Positions 52,384-61,133 of a stretch of 64,000 bases of DNA are shown piece by piece. Under the pieces are notes generated by a model that was not told the origin of the DNA, did no database searches, and saw only the letters and a list, made by a program, of their open reading frames with translations. Each line of letters opens with the position of its first letter. Positions within the stretch are counted from its first letter, which is position 1. A program made the translations under genes and the position numbers. Origin of the DNA: an uncultured Latescibacterota bacterium (GTDB lineage: Bacteria > Latescibacterota > UBA2968 > UBA8231); contig OY282352.1 of the NCBI GenBank assembly GCA_958295495.1, positions 5,030,049-5,094,048 on the forward strand, in the 5' to 3' direction.

Positions 52384-53216
52384 CTATCGCCCTCAGTGCC
52401 CATCCCGGGCTCGACCCACTCGTCGGCCAACTCGTCGCCGCCCTGCCGATCAAGGGCCTGTACTATCCGGCGCGTCGGCACCCCAGCACCGCCCTGCCTT
52501 TTTTTAGCGACTTGCCAGCCATGCTACGGGCAACCAGCCCCGGCGTCTGCGCCTTCCTCTCGCCTTATGCAGCTCTCCGCGACGACGTCCGCACCTGCCT
52601 CCAAGCCGACGTCGCCGTCCTCTGCGCCGGGCCAGTGCCCAAGGCCGACCTGCCCATTGCCATCGGCGGCATCCACCGCCGGTCGCCCCTGTTTGCCAAG
52701 GCGCTCCAGCAGCGGCGCGATCCTTCGTTTGCCGAGCCGGTCTATTTGCGCCTCGTGGCCGGCGTCCAAGAGCCGGGATTGCTGCCGGCGTGGTGGGCCG
52801 CTTGTCGCCAGCTAGCCTTTGCCAGCGACCTGCTGGGCGAGGCCCCTGCCGAGCTGCATGTTTGCGCCAACCGCCACGGCCGCGCCTACCAAGTGGTGCT
52901 GACCGCCACGGCTCCCAGCGGCGCGGCGCTCCAGCTAGTCGTCGCGCCTCAGCCGGCGCTCGCCGAACTGACCTTGCTGGGTCGGGGCGGCGTGGTCGCG
53001 GCCAGTGCCGCGCACAGCGGGATCGCCCTAGCCAGCACCAAGGGAACCCACGTCGTGCCCGACGCGACAGCCCCTCCGGCCGAACTGGCGTGGTTGCGCG
53101 ATTTTTGCGAGAAAAAGAATCTGCCCAGCGAGCACTCAGGCACCAGCGGCCAAGCCCTGCTCGGCGGCCTGCGGCGGGCGCTGAGGACGCGCCAGCCGGT
53201 CTTGGTCGCGCTCTAA
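52380..53216 (+). CDS. Uncharacterised partner of the oxidoreductase
   Basis: 278 residues from ATG 52380, overlapping the oxidoreductase stop (ATGA). Sequence such as GLYYPARRHPSTALPFFSDL, PVPKADLPIAIGGIHRRSPL and VYLRLVAGVQEPGLLPAWWA resembles the second (substrate) domain of Gfo/Idh/MocA proteins in flavour, but has no recognisable cofactor motif. No family could be named. Gene order and coupling suggest a subunit or helper of the dehydrogenase. Confidence 0.65.
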   Translation: MTIALSAHPGLDPLVGQLVAALPIKGLYYPARRHPSTALPFFSDLPAMLRATSPGVCAFLSPYAALRDDVRTCLQADVAVLCAGPVPKADLPIAIGGIHRRSPLFAKALQQRRDPSFAEPVYLRLVAGVQEPGLLPAWWAACRQLAFASDLLGEAPAELHVCANRHGRAYQVVLTATAPSGAALQLVVAPQPALAELTLLGRGGVVAASAAHSGIALASTKGTHVVPDATAPPAELAWLRDFCEKKNLPSEHSGTSGQALLGGLRRALRTRQPVLVAL

Positions 53217-53274
53217 CACAGACGAGGAGCAGTCTATTGGGAACTCTGAGAAATCGCAGATGAGTGGGTGGAAT

Positions 53275-53321
53275 TCGTCCATCAGCACAGCCATTAGCGC
53301 GGAGGTGTCGGCTACCATCAT
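53275..53321 (-). pseudogene. 5' fragment of a VapC-type PIN toxin gene
   Basis: ATG 53321 overlaps the stop of the small antitoxin-like gene (ATGA). The first 15 codons, MMVADTSALMAVLMDE, are a canonical PIN-domain start including the first catalytic Asp. Homology then ends near 53275 and the frame runs on through unrelated sequence into the antisense of the preceding gene. The toxin is therefore broken. Confidence 0.55.
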
Positions 53322-53527
53322 TTCGGCAGCCCCTGCTCGTCGTATAGGTCCTCTTGCCAAGCTTTGGACGGTGGGTTGTCTTCGTCGTATTCGTCGGGAT
53401 GTTCCTCGCGCCAGCGGCGGCCGGCCTCGCTTAAAATTCTGTACTCCGCGGCACTCGCCTCCGGCGTCATCTTGCGCCTCAGTGGAGGAACTTTTGCATC
53501 CAAGTCATCCAAGGCCATTTTCAGCAT
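53318..53527 (-). CDS. Small antitoxin-like protein (VapB-type partner)
   Basis: 69 residues, acidic and helical: MLKMALDDLDAKVPPLRRKM, then EYRILSEAGRRWREEHPDEY and SKAWQEDLYDEQGLPK. Its position directly ahead of, and overlapping, a PIN-toxin start marks it as the antitoxin of a VapBC-like pair. GAGG lies 13 nt before the ATG. The toxin partner is truncated, so the antitoxin is an orphan. Confidence 0.6.
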   Translation of the reverse strand: MLKMALDDLDAKVPPLRRKMTPEASAAEYRILSEAGRRWREEHPDEYDEDNPPSKAWQEDLYDEQGLPK

Positions 53528-53607
53528 TAACTAACTAGCACCTCTTCAATTTCCTTTTTCGGATCCCAACTTATTAGCAACGTAGCGGGAACTGCAAAAG
53601 AACGCTT

Positions 53608-56600
53608 CTAAGGATATTTCGCACGCAACTCCGCCAACAAGCGCTCGGCTCGCTGCTTGGCTTGGACAGCCGACGCCTCTTTGACCTGCTCGTACCCGCG
53701 AATGCCGTCTGGCAACTCGGCGATTTCTACGGCTAGCCCATAGCTTTCTTCGGCCAGTGCCGGCAAGACCTCTTCGATCAACCCGCAGTACCAGCCAATC
53801 AGTTCTCGCTCCAAGCGGCGCGCCTCCGTGCGCCCAAACGGGTCCAAGCGCGTACCGCGCAATCCCTTCAGCCGGCTCAGCAGCACCAGCGCCGGACGCA
53901 GGCCCTTGCCAAAGCCGATCTTGCCCTTGAGCAAGCGCCGCAGCGTGGGCGGATGCAGTTGCCGGACGATTTCCACCTCCCCGTCGAACAGGGCGCGCAT
54001 CCGCTCTTCGCTGCCGTTGCACATCGCCAACCGCGCAACCTCGTATTCGTCCTTGTACGCCATCAGCTTGTACAGGCCGCGCACCACGGCCCGCGTTAGC
54101 TGCAAGCCGTGCGGCAAGCCCCGATCTGCTGCCCACACTTGGCGCACAAATCCCAAGTAGCGCCGAGCATAGGCGACGTCCTGATACGCACACAACTCGG
54201 CCAGCCGCATCCCCACCTCCTTCTGCCCCGCCAAGGCCAAACCCGCCAACGCCGCCAAACCCTCGTCGAGCAGCACCCGAGCAGCCGCGTCATGCGCCAG
54301 CCGCTCCCGCACTTCCGCCAACATTTGGGCGGCGGATACCTGCTGAGTGCCCAACGCCCGCTCCACCCGCGCCGGATCGGCCACGGCCAAGCGCCCCCAG
54401 CGGAAAGCCTGCACATTGTTTTCCACAGCCTGCGCGTTCAGGGCGATGGCCCGCTCAATGGAGGCCGCTTTTAGGGGGACCGCACCGGCTTGGTACGCGG
54501 CCCCCAACAGGAGCATGTTGGCGAAAATTGTATCCGAGAAGAGCCGCTCGGCCAGCCAATAGGTATCGAGGTAGATGTTGTCCTTGCCCGTGCAGCGGTC
54601 AATTAGGGCGCGCAGGCGGGCCGCGTCGGGAAAGGGTTGGGTGCGCGGGTTGCGATTCATGGCCGCATTGGCGATTTCAACGGTGCTGACGAGGGCACGG
54701 GTGCGCTGGGGTGCCGCGTATTTGAGATTGTCCGGCTCGGCCGCCCGCAGCAGGTCAAACCCCAAGTACAGATCGACTTCCCCGGGGAAGAGGCGGTTGA
54801 ACACGGGCTGCTCGGCCGCACTTATCACAATCGGCGCTTCGACCGGCCCGCCCTTTTGCGCCAAGCCAGTGTTGTTGGACAAATGCACGCATTTGCCCTC
54901 CATCATGGCCGCGTACGCAATGAGATGAGAAATCGTCACCACGCCAGTCCCCCCCCGCCCCATGGCGAAGATCGCATACGGCCCGTCCAGCAGGCACGCT
55001 GGCGGCTCGGGAAGCTCGTCCAAAGGCTCCGGGCGGCGGCGGCGCAAGCGCGTACCCTTGGCCGGCTTGACCACGACAAAGGACGGGCACTCGCCGTCAA
55101 TGCACAGCCCGTCTTGGGCGCACTGGGCCTGCCGCACCTGCGTCTTGTCGCCGAACTCGGTCGCCACGCTGTAGAGCGCGGCGCAGCCTTCGGATTGGGC
55201 ATAACAGTCGCCGCAGCCCTCGCATATCGCCTCGTCGATGAGCACGTATTCGTCGGGCGTCAAACCCTCGCCGCGGCGGCGGCGGCCTTTTTCGGTGGCG
55301 CATTCCTTGTCGAGGATGAGCGCGGTTGTTCCAGCAATTTCCTTGAACTGCTCGAGGGCTTCGGCGTGGTGCTCTAGGCCGAACACCTCAATCCGCTCCC
55401 CGTCCAAGTGGCGGTAGCGCACCGGCTCCTCGCTGACGATCCCCACCTTCACTACCCCCAGCCCCAAAAGCTCCTGCACGACATCCGCCACCGGCCGCTG
55501 CCCCCCGGGCGTCTGCCCGCCGGTGAGCGCGACCGCCCCGTTAAAAAGCAGCAGAAAGGTGATGTTCACCTCGCCTTGGACGCAGCTTTGGATCGCGCCG
55601 CGGCCGCTGTGGAAATAGCTCCCGTCGCCCAAGTATTGGTAGATGTGCTGGTTGCCGTTGAAAGGTGCCCAACCGCTGTAAATGGCCCCGCCGGCTCCCA
55701 TCGTGGGGATGTAGAGCACACCGGTGTCGTAGGCTTCAATCGCCCGGATGGAGGAGCAGCCAATGGCCCCCCCGGGCTTTTCGCGCAAATCGCGGAAGCT
55801 GTTGTACGGACAGCCGCCGCAGGACATGGGCGTGACCCCGGGCACGGCCGAATAGGTGCGGTCGAGCACGCGCCTCAGCGCGGCGAGACGCTCGGGGGCT
55901 GCCCCCAGACGCGGCCCGAGCTTGAGCGCCAATTCCTCGGGATCCACTTCGCCGTGCGCCGGAATCAGCGGCTGCCCGTCCTCGTCCCACTGGCCGTACA
56001 CGGCCTCCACATCCGCGTCCCACAGCGCGGCTTTGACGCCCTCTTCGACAAAAGGCCCAGGCTCCTCGACCACGTAGATGCACCGCAGACCTTGGGCGAA
56101 TGCGCGCACGATTGCATAGTCGAGCGGGTAGCTCACCGCGAGGTGTAACACCGGCACCCGCAGCCCCAAGTAGGAGAGGGCCTGCCGCACGTCCGCATAG
56201 CTCTTGCCCACGGCCACGATGCCGACCCTGCCGCCCGCGGCCGCATCCACGATGCGGTTGAGGTCGTTGGCCCGCACATACTCTTCCACCAGCGGCCACT
56301 TTTCCTCCACGAGTTGCCGCTGCATGGGCAACGCGCCCGTAGCCATGACGATCTGGTTGAATCGCTTGGCAAACGCGCACTTGGGCAAGGCGATGTCTGG
56401 ACGCACGCGGCCCAAGTCAACCGTGCTCGCGCCATCGCACACCGGCGTCGTCAGCTTGAGCGCAGTTACTACGCCAACGTGGCGCGACAGGGCCACCGCG
56501 TGCAGCCCCAAGCGAATGACGTCCTCAATGCTGGCCGGATAGAAAATCGGCACCATGCTGCTACGCAACACCCAATCGCTGGCCCCGGGCGATACCGAGC

Positions 56601-57030
56601 TTTTGGAGCGGTGATCTTCTCCCGAGAGCAGGACCATCGCGCCGCGTGCGCCAGTGCCGCTGAGGTTGGCCAACCACACCTCGTCGGGAATCCACATTGT
56701 GCCGTGCGCCTTGCCGTACCAAAAGGCATCCACGTCCCCACTCGCGGCAAACTGGCTGCCCAACACGGCCGAGGCCGCGGTTTTCTCGTTGATGCCGAAC
56801 TGATGCACCGTGCGCCCCAGCTCATTGAGCACGTCGAGCTGGGCGACCAGCTTCAGGTCCAGCCCGCCCAGCGGCGACCCCTCATAGCCGGTGAAATAGG
56901 TCTGGTTGACATGGCCGGTGGCTTGGTCGCGCTCCTGCTTTTCGCGCACGAGGCGCACAATCGCTTCCATGCCCGTGAGAAAGACCCGGCCATCGCGCTG
57001 TAGAAATTTGTCCTGAATGTCCAGCTTCAT
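53608..57030 (-). CDS. Indolepyruvate:ferredoxin oxidoreductase, fused long form
   Basis: 1140 residues. Thiamine-diphosphate enzyme of the 2-oxoacid:ferredoxin group with all parts in one chain: N-terminal pyruvate-binding domain (YFTGYEGSPLGGLDLKLVAQ), TPP-binding domain with GDGSYFHSGRGAIQSCVQGE and NGAVALTGGQTPGG, an iron-sulfur region (CEGCGDCYAQSEGC, about 603-616, with further Cys around QAQCAQDGLCIDGECPS), and the gamma-type domain (MGRGGTGVVTISHLIAYAAM). It converts aryl-pyruvates to acyl-CoA with ferredoxin as acceptor, in aromatic amino-acid breakdown. The gene stands alone; start context is weak, but the N-terminus matches the family. Confidence 0.92.
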   Translation of the reverse strand: MKLDIQDKFLQRDGRVFLTGMEAIVRLVREKQERDQATGHVNQTYFTGYEGSPLGGLDLKLVAQLDVLNELGRTVHQFGINEKTAASAVLGSQFAASGDVDAFWYGKAHGTMWIPDEVWLANLSGTGARGAMVLLSGEDHRSKSSVSPGASDWVLRSSMVPIFYPASIEDVIRLGLHAVALSRHVGVVTALKLTTPVCDGASTVDLGRVRPDIALPKCAFAKRFNQIVMATGALPMQRQLVEEKWPLVEEYVRANDLNRIVDAAAGGRVGIVAVGKSYADVRQALSYLGLRVPVLHLAVSYPLDYAIVRAFAQGLRCIYVVEEPGPFVEEGVKAALWDADVEAVYGQWDEDGQPLIPAHGEVDPEELALKLGPRLGAAPERLAALRRVLDRTYSAVPGVTPMSCGGCPYNSFRDLREKPGGAIGCSSIRAIEAYDTGVLYIPTMGAGGAIYSGWAPFNGNQHIYQYLGDGSYFHSGRGAIQSCVQGEVNITFLLLFNGAVALTGGQTPGGQRPVADVVQELLGLGVVKVGIVSEEPVRYRHLDGERIEVFGLEHHAEALEQFKEIAGTTALILDKECATEKGRRRRGEGLTPDEYVLIDEAICEGCGDCYAQSEGCAALYSVATEFGDKTQVRQAQCAQDGLCIDGECPSFVVVKPAKGTRLRRRRPEPLDELPEPPACLLDGPYAIFAMGRGGTGVVTISHLIAYAAMMEGKCVHLSNNTGLAQKGGPVEAPIVISAAEQPVFNRLFPGEVDLYLGFDLLRAAEPDNLKYAAPQRTRALVSTVEIANAAMNRNPRTQPFPDAARLRALIDRCTGKDNIYLDTYWLAERLFSDTIFANMLLLGAAYQAGAVPLKAASIERAIALNAQAVENNVQAFRWGRLAVADPARVERALGTQQVSAAQMLAEVRERLAHDAAARVLLDEGLAALAGLALAGQKEVGMRLAELCAYQDVAYARRYLGFVRQVWAADRGLPHGLQLTRAVVRGLYKLMAYKDEYEVARLAMCNGSEERMRALFDGEVEIVRQLHPPTLRRLLKGKIGFGKGLRPALVLLSRLKGLRGTRLDPFGRTEARRLERELIGWYCGLIEEVLPALAEESYGLAVEIAELPDGIRGYEQVKEASAVQAKQRAERLLAELRAKYP

Positions 57031-57113
57031 AAGAGGCTCTTGGCGTTGTTTTTTGGCTTCATTTAGCCTATGTTTTTTAGCTTGTCGATCCGTTTAACCG
57101 GGGGGGAAAACTA

Positions 57114-57209
57114 ATGAATACAGTACCTTTTGACCAATTGGGGCCGGGGCAATCCGGCCGGCTCGGGCAGGATGGGCCGACTTATAACCCGAAGAACATT
57201 CGCTATTAG
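57114..57209 (+). CDS. Very short ORF (31 aa), doubtful
   Basis: MNTVPFDQLGPGQSGRLGQD and nine more codons, with a G-run 7 nt before the ATG. No similarity is recognised and length alone gives little support. The rest of 57031-57232 is empty. Confidence 0.2.
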   Translation: MNTVPFDQLGPGQSGRLGQDGPTYNPKNIRY

Positions 57210-57232
57210 AATTGCTATCTCACGAGGGTTTT

Positions 57233-57364
57233 ATGTTGCTCTCACTTGAAGAGCGTCGCCAAATTTTAGCTCAGCAAGCAGAACAGATGAAAAGCTATTA
57301 CGAACGGACAAGCGACGAGCGATCTGAATGGCAGGCAGGAGATTTCATAGATATAGATGTGTAA
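57233..57364 (+). CDS. Short antitoxin-like protein
   Basis: 43 residues: MLLSLEERRQILAQQAEQMK, then YYERTSDERSEWQAGDFIDI. This matches the small proteins (LSLEERR..LAQQAE...GDFIDY pattern) found in cyanobacteria and others ahead of toxin genes. GAGGG lies 4 nt before the ATG. The DUF4258 gene follows after 22 nt and is the likely partner. Confidence 0.65.
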   Translation: MLLSLEERRQILAQQAEQMKSYYERTSDERSEWQAGDFIDIDV

Positions 57365-57386
57365 ACGCGGGCGTTAAGTCGGACCA

Positions 57387-57713
57387 ATGGATATTCACAA
57401 CATCATTCGATCTATAGATTCTCAACACTACACTATCACTGATCATGCAGATCAAAGAACTCAGAGCCGCCAACTAGATATTGAAGACGTATTGCATTCC
57501 GTACGCAATGGTGAGATTATCCAAAGTTATCCCCAAGATAGGCCACACCCAAGTTATCTGATATACGGAAAAGACAGAACTGGCGAACCCGTCCACAGTG
57601 TTTGGGCCTACGATGAGCAGAGTGAACAAGCAACTTTAATTGCTGTTTATCGACCCAATCCAGCAATCTGGATTAATGGGCGCGAAAGGAGAAAAAGCGA
57701 TGGGGACGTTTAA
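57387..57713 (+). CDS. DUF4258 protein (RelE-fold toxin-like)
   Basis: 108 residues with the DUF4258 pattern: HYTITDHADQRTQSRQLDIE, then EIIQSYPQDRPHPSYLIYG and HSVWAYDEQSEQATLIAVYR. DUF4258 proteins are often encoded with a YgiT-type zinc-finger partner and are thought to be RelE-like toxins. Exactly such a gene follows, overlapping by 14 nt. The lower GC content of this patch suggests acquisition. Confidence 0.8.
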   Translation: MDIHNIIRSIDSQHYTITDHADQRTQSRQLDIEDVLHSVRNGEIIQSYPQDRPHPSYLIYGKDRTGEPVHSVWAYDEQSEQATLIAVYRPNPAIWINGRERRKSDGDV

Positions 57714-58812
57714 GGAATGTGCAGTATGTGGTGGCGAGGTCGTCAAGCGGAAAGTCGCGAAGGTTTTGCGCGGCGGCCAGTGCGAAAAGAGCGTGAAAAT
57801 TCAGGCCGAGGTTTGCCGGCGCTGTGGCGAACACTTTTACGGGCCACAGGCGATAAAACGCTTTAACGAAGTCCGCGCAAAATTAAAAGCGTCTGACGCC
57901 CCTAAAACGCCTTGGACAAACCTACAGGACAAATTGGATTACGAGGTTTGGTTGCTCGATTTTCTGGAGAAACATCGCAACAAAGACGACGAGGTATTTA
58001 TCGAGATGAGCGGTAATGAGCAGTGCGTCCAAATCGAGATAGATTCTGAAACCTCCCTTGCCTCTCACTACACCGCGCCTCTCTTAGACGCCATGATGCC
58101 TCTCACTTTTGTTGCTGTCTTCAAGACCTTGGACATGCTTTTTGAGTGGATAATTGCAGAGAACGGCAAAACGGTTCCGCGGCCATTTGAGCACAAGGTG
58201 GAGTTGCTAAAGCAAGACCTACAACTCCCCCCTCTCTTTGAGCATCAACCGCATCTCTACAAATACGCCAAAGCGCTCTTTTGCCAACTGCTGCTCTATC
58301 GCCATGCCGTAGTGCATGAAAACAGCTTTTTCGTCTCTGAAGGAACGCTGACTCTATCGAGTGCAAGAGAAGGCACTTCCAAGACCTTGACCTTAAACAG
58401 AAAACAGGTCGATTGCCTAGGGCGTTTCGTGCGCGTGGTCGCCGGCGCACTCACAGACAAAACGGTCATCGACGATTACAAAGACAAGATGCTGCGCCAC
58501 TATCTCGACCTCCTTGCGCCAGTCCATGTACTGCCAACCTTTGGTCAACAAATGCCGCGTTTTGTACATGTCAAATTCACCGTGCCCAAGCAAGGCCCAG
58601 CCTTCCCGGTGGACTTGAAAAACGTGCGCGAGCAAGTAGCGCGCAGCTTCCCCAACCAAGAGGCGATCTTTGACCTTGAGGTCAAAGGTATAGAAGGGGA
58701 ACAACTCGTTGAAAAGTGGCACTTCGCGCCCGAAGAGATTCCAACTTTTGACGTGATGACTCTGTACGAGGCGTCGCACGAAGCCAACCGAGTGGAACTC
58801 ATCCTCCCGTAG
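57700..58812 (+). CDS. YgiT-type zinc finger fused to a long HEPN-like domain
   Basis: 370 residues from ATG 57700, with AAAGGAG 8 nt upstream. The first ~60 residues are a YgiT/MqsA-type zinc finger: Cys7-x2-Cys10 (KECAVCGGEVVKR) and Cys39-x2-Cys42 (VCRRCGEHFYGPQAIKRF). Normal YgiT proteins end about here or carry a short HTH. Instead ~300 residues follow; near 185-210 the helix KYAKALFCQLLLYRHAVVHE contains R201-x4-H206, the R-x4-6-H signature of HEPN ribonucleases. The remaining part (VKFTVPKQGPAFPVDLKNVR; EGEQLVEKWHFAPEEIPTFD) is unknown. The gene overlaps DUF4258. It may be an antitoxin, an RNase, or both. Confidence 0.75.
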   Translation: MGTFKECAVCGGEVVKRKVAKVLRGGQCEKSVKIQAEVCRRCGEHFYGPQAIKRFNEVRAKLKASDAPKTPWTNLQDKLDYEVWLLDFLEKHRNKDDEVFIEMSGNEQCVQIEIDSETSLASHYTAPLLDAMMPLTFVAVFKTLDMLFEWIIAENGKTVPRPFEHKVELLKQDLQLPPLFEHQPHLYKYAKALFCQLLLYRHAVVHENSFFVSEGTLTLSSAREGTSKTLTLNRKQVDCLGRFVRVVAGALTDKTVIDDYKDKMLRHYLDLLAPVHVLPTFGQQMPRFVHVKFTVPKQGPAFPVDLKNVREQVARSFPNQEAIFDLEVKGIEGEQLVEKWHFAPEEIPTFDVMTLYEASHEANRVELILP

Positions 58813-58867
58813 CTGTTGCCATGCTAGACAACACCAACCTCTAATCCCACAACTCAGGGTTTAACTA

Positions 58868-59155
58868 ATGGCCGAAACGATTGACGAACTCACCATCCAC
58901 TACGAGGAAGACGGCAAAGTCTTGCGCCAAGAAGTGGCCAAGGAAGTGCTCAGCAAGGGGGCTTGGGCGACGATTATGTTCCTCTACCAAGACCTCAACC
59001 GCAAAACCGGCGAGTACGGCCCGCGCAAAATATCCATTCGCCGCTACCAGAAGCGCGACGGGACCTTTTTGCAGCGCAGTAAGTTCGAGCTATCAAGCCC
59101 TACCCAAGCGCGCGCGATCTGCAGCAAGATCCAAGACTGGTTCCCCACAGAATAG
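58868..59155 (+). CDS. Conserved small hypothetical protein
   Basis: 95 residues, MAETIDELTIHYEEDGKVLR, then EVLSKGAWATIMFLYQDLNR, GPRKISIRRYQKRDG and TQARAICSKIQDWFP. I recall near-identical patterns in scattered bacteria annotated only as hypothetical; the fold is likely alpha/beta. It stands 55 nt after the zinc-finger fusion gene and its convergent neighbour is the molybdoenzyme gene. Whether it belongs to the toxin-antitoxin-like array is unclear. Confidence 0.7.
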   Translation: MAETIDELTIHYEEDGKVLRQEVAKEVLSKGAWATIMFLYQDLNRKTGEYGPRKISIRRYQKRDGTFLQRSKFELSSPTQARAICSKIQDWFPTE

Positions 59156-59164
59156 ACGCGCCGC

Positions 59165-60310
59165 TTACCCTGCTCTGCTAGCGACCTTCACCGGCACGCG
59201 GTGCCAGCCCGTGCGGCCATCGTACAGATCGGCTCCGACATCTTCTTCCGGCTGCACGTCCCCCGCGCTATCCGTTGCCCGCGCGACGATGTAGTACTCG
59301 CCCGAGGCGGGCAATTTCCATTCGTAGGCCCACGTGACCCAAATGTTGGGCAAGCGCTGCGTGGTAATCTGCGCCTCGTTCCAAGACCGTCCGCCATTGG
59401 TGCTGACCTCGACCGATTCGATCGTGCGTTCGCCGGCCATGGCGATCCCATGGATGATAAAAGGGCGGCCTTCGACCCCGCGCAGGGTTTGCAGCACCCT
59501 CGTAACGCCGCCGTTGGCCGGGTCTTTCACATCATCCCACACCGAGAGGGGCGCGTCAACCCGCGAATTCACGGTCGCCACGGCCGGGTCCGACCACTTG
59601 AAGGACTTGTTCTCGGGCTTGCTTTCCCAATAGCCTAAATAGACCTCGTCGATCAGCTCGATGCGGGTGATCCATTTGGGCATCTTCTGGCCGTAGTGCC
59701 CGGGATTTATCAAGCGCAGGGGAAACCCGTGCTTGGAGGGCAGCGGCTCGCCGTTCATTTCCCAAGCCAGAATCACCTCGTCGCGGAGCGCGCGTTCCAG
59801 TGGAATCGACGTGGTATAACCATCGACGCTGTAAAACTTGACCCGGATCGCGTCGCTCTTCACCCCGGCCATGTCGAGCACGTCGGACAGTGGCGTGCCG
59901 CCCCACTCGGCATTGCCCACCAACGGCCCGCCGATCCAGTTGCCAATGCACTGCATGGTCAAGACCTGCCGGCGCATGGGCAGCGCGGTAATATCCGCGT
60001 AGGTCCAGCCCGCGTGGGGCTGGTCAACCAATCCATTCACCACCAAGCGCCAACTATCGGCCGCCAAGCGCGGATCGTAGTTGGTCCCTTTGATCGACTG
60101 GAGATAATGCCGCGCATTGGAAGTAATCGGCGGCAGCGGTAGCCCCGCTTCCTCGGGCAGCTCCTCCATATCCATAATGTCCATGTCCGGCCCGGTGGGC
60201 ATGCTCTTGAAGCGCACCTCGTTGCCGTCGCAGCCCCAAGTGGGGAAAATCGCAGTGGCGACAACGGCCCCGCTCGACTTGAGAAACTGACGCCTAGTTG
60301 ATTTGTGCAT
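59165..60310 (-). CDS. Periplasmic molybdopterin oxidoreductase (sulfite-oxidase family)
   Basis: 381 residues from ATG 60310 (GAAGGAG, 5 nt spacing). A twin-arginine signal HKSTRRQFLKSSGAVVATAI leads to export as a folded protein; a Cys at TWGCDG could also be lipidated. Oxidoreductase domain: LTMQCIGNWIGGPLVGNAEW, where Cys is the molybdenum ligand, and GFPLRLINPGHYGQKMPKWI. The C-terminal third is the Ig-like Mo-cofactor dimerisation domain (RTIESVEVSTNGGRSWNEA). The outer-membrane protein gene lies upstream and a pterin dehydratase at 38826. The substrate may be sulfite or another small oxyanion or sulfoxide; a YedY-type partner membrane protein is absent. Confidence 0.9.
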   Translation of the reverse strand: MHKSTRRQFLKSSGAVVATAIFPTWGCDGNEVRFKSMPTGPDMDIMDMEELPEEAGLPLPPITSNARHYLQSIKGTNYDPRLAADSWRLVVNGLVDQPHAGWTYADITALPMRRQVLTMQCIGNWIGGPLVGNAEWGGTPLSDVLDMAGVKSDAIRVKFYSVDGYTTSIPLERALRDEVILAWEMNGEPLPSKHGFPLRLINPGHYGQKMPKWITRIELIDEVYLGYWESKPENKSFKWSDPAVATVNSRVDAPLSVWDDVKDPANGGVTRVLQTLRGVEGRPFIIHGIAMAGERTIESVEVSTNGGRSWNEAQITTQRLPNIWVTWAYEWKLPASGEYYIVARATDSAGDVQPEEDVGADLYDGRTGWHRVPVKVASRAG

Positions 60311-60320
60311 GACAACTCCT

Positions 60321-61133
60321 TCAGTGAATGAGGGCCAACCCCACACCCAACGACGACCCGGCCCCAATGTTCTCGCCCCTGAAAACCGCCTTCCACAACA
60401 AGTCGATCCACAGCGGGCCAACCACCTGCACGGCCGCATTGCAACCCACTTCGGCGAAATCCCCCTCCGAGACTTGCACTACTCCGACCAGCCCACCCTC
60501 CGAATCCGCCGCGAGGGTGTACACACTGGCGACAAAGCCCTTGACAAACAGCCGCGGAAGCGGCGTGGCCCCTACCTCGACAAAATAGGACACTTGGTTG
60601 GAAAATGGGCCGCCGCGCAGCTTGTACCCCACCTCGCCACCCGCATAAAACGGCAGCGGATAGAGCGACAGCCCGGCCAACAGCCGCGTCCCCAGTTCGG
60701 AATGACCGGTGCCGAGGGCCGGGTCGTAATCCGGGTCGTACCCGCTAGGAAACGCGACCTCGACCTGCGGCGACAGCACCAGCGGGCCCTCGGTGAGCTG
60801 GTACTTCGCGCCGAGATGCACGTCGCCCAGCCCCCAAGTGATGCGCTCGACAAAGCGATCCTCAGCCACCAGCCTTCCCGCGCCGACTTGGCCGGTCAGC
60901 GTTAGCCGCTCGCGCAACCCGTACTCGCCGTAGGCGAGAACTTGGCGCGCGCGGAATTGGTTGTCGTCCATGCCCATGGCGGCGCGTTGGCCCATGTCGT
61001 TGAAGACCTCGGCGGTCGAGTAGTCAATCCCCGAGAGCTTGGCGTAGTAGCCTCCTCGGGGCTGGCTCCAAGCCCCGGCCCAAACCTCACCTACCCAACA
61101 CAGGGCCAACAGGCCCGTTGCTACCCAACGCAT
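60321..61133 (-). CDS. Outer-membrane beta-barrel-like protein
   Basis: 270 residues from ATG 61133; the 23 codons upstream lie within the glycosyltransferase gene. Signal peptide to Val-Trp-Ala, then barrel-like amphipathic strands (AWSQPRGGYYAKLSGIDYST, FRARQVLAYGEYGLRERLTL, LVLSPQVEVAFPSGYDPDYD). The overall shape resembles transporter-type outer-membrane proteins of Gram-negative bacteria. It overlaps the glycosyltransferase stop by 13 nt and precedes the molybdoenzyme gene by 10 nt, so the three form one transcript. Confidence 0.78.
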   Translation of the reverse strand: MRWVATGLLALCWVGEVWAGAWSQPRGGYYAKLSGIDYSTAEVFNDMGQRAAMGMDDNQFRARQVLAYGEYGLRERLTLTGQVGAGRLVAEDRFVERITWGLGDVHLGAKYQLTEGPLVLSPQVEVAFPSGYDPDYDPALGTGHSELGTRLLAGLSLYPLPFYAGGEVGYKLRGGPFSNQVSYFVEVGATPLPRLFVKGFVASVYTLAADSEGGLVGVVQVSEGDFAEVGCNAAVQVVGPLWIDLLWKAVFRGENIGAGSSLGVGLALIH

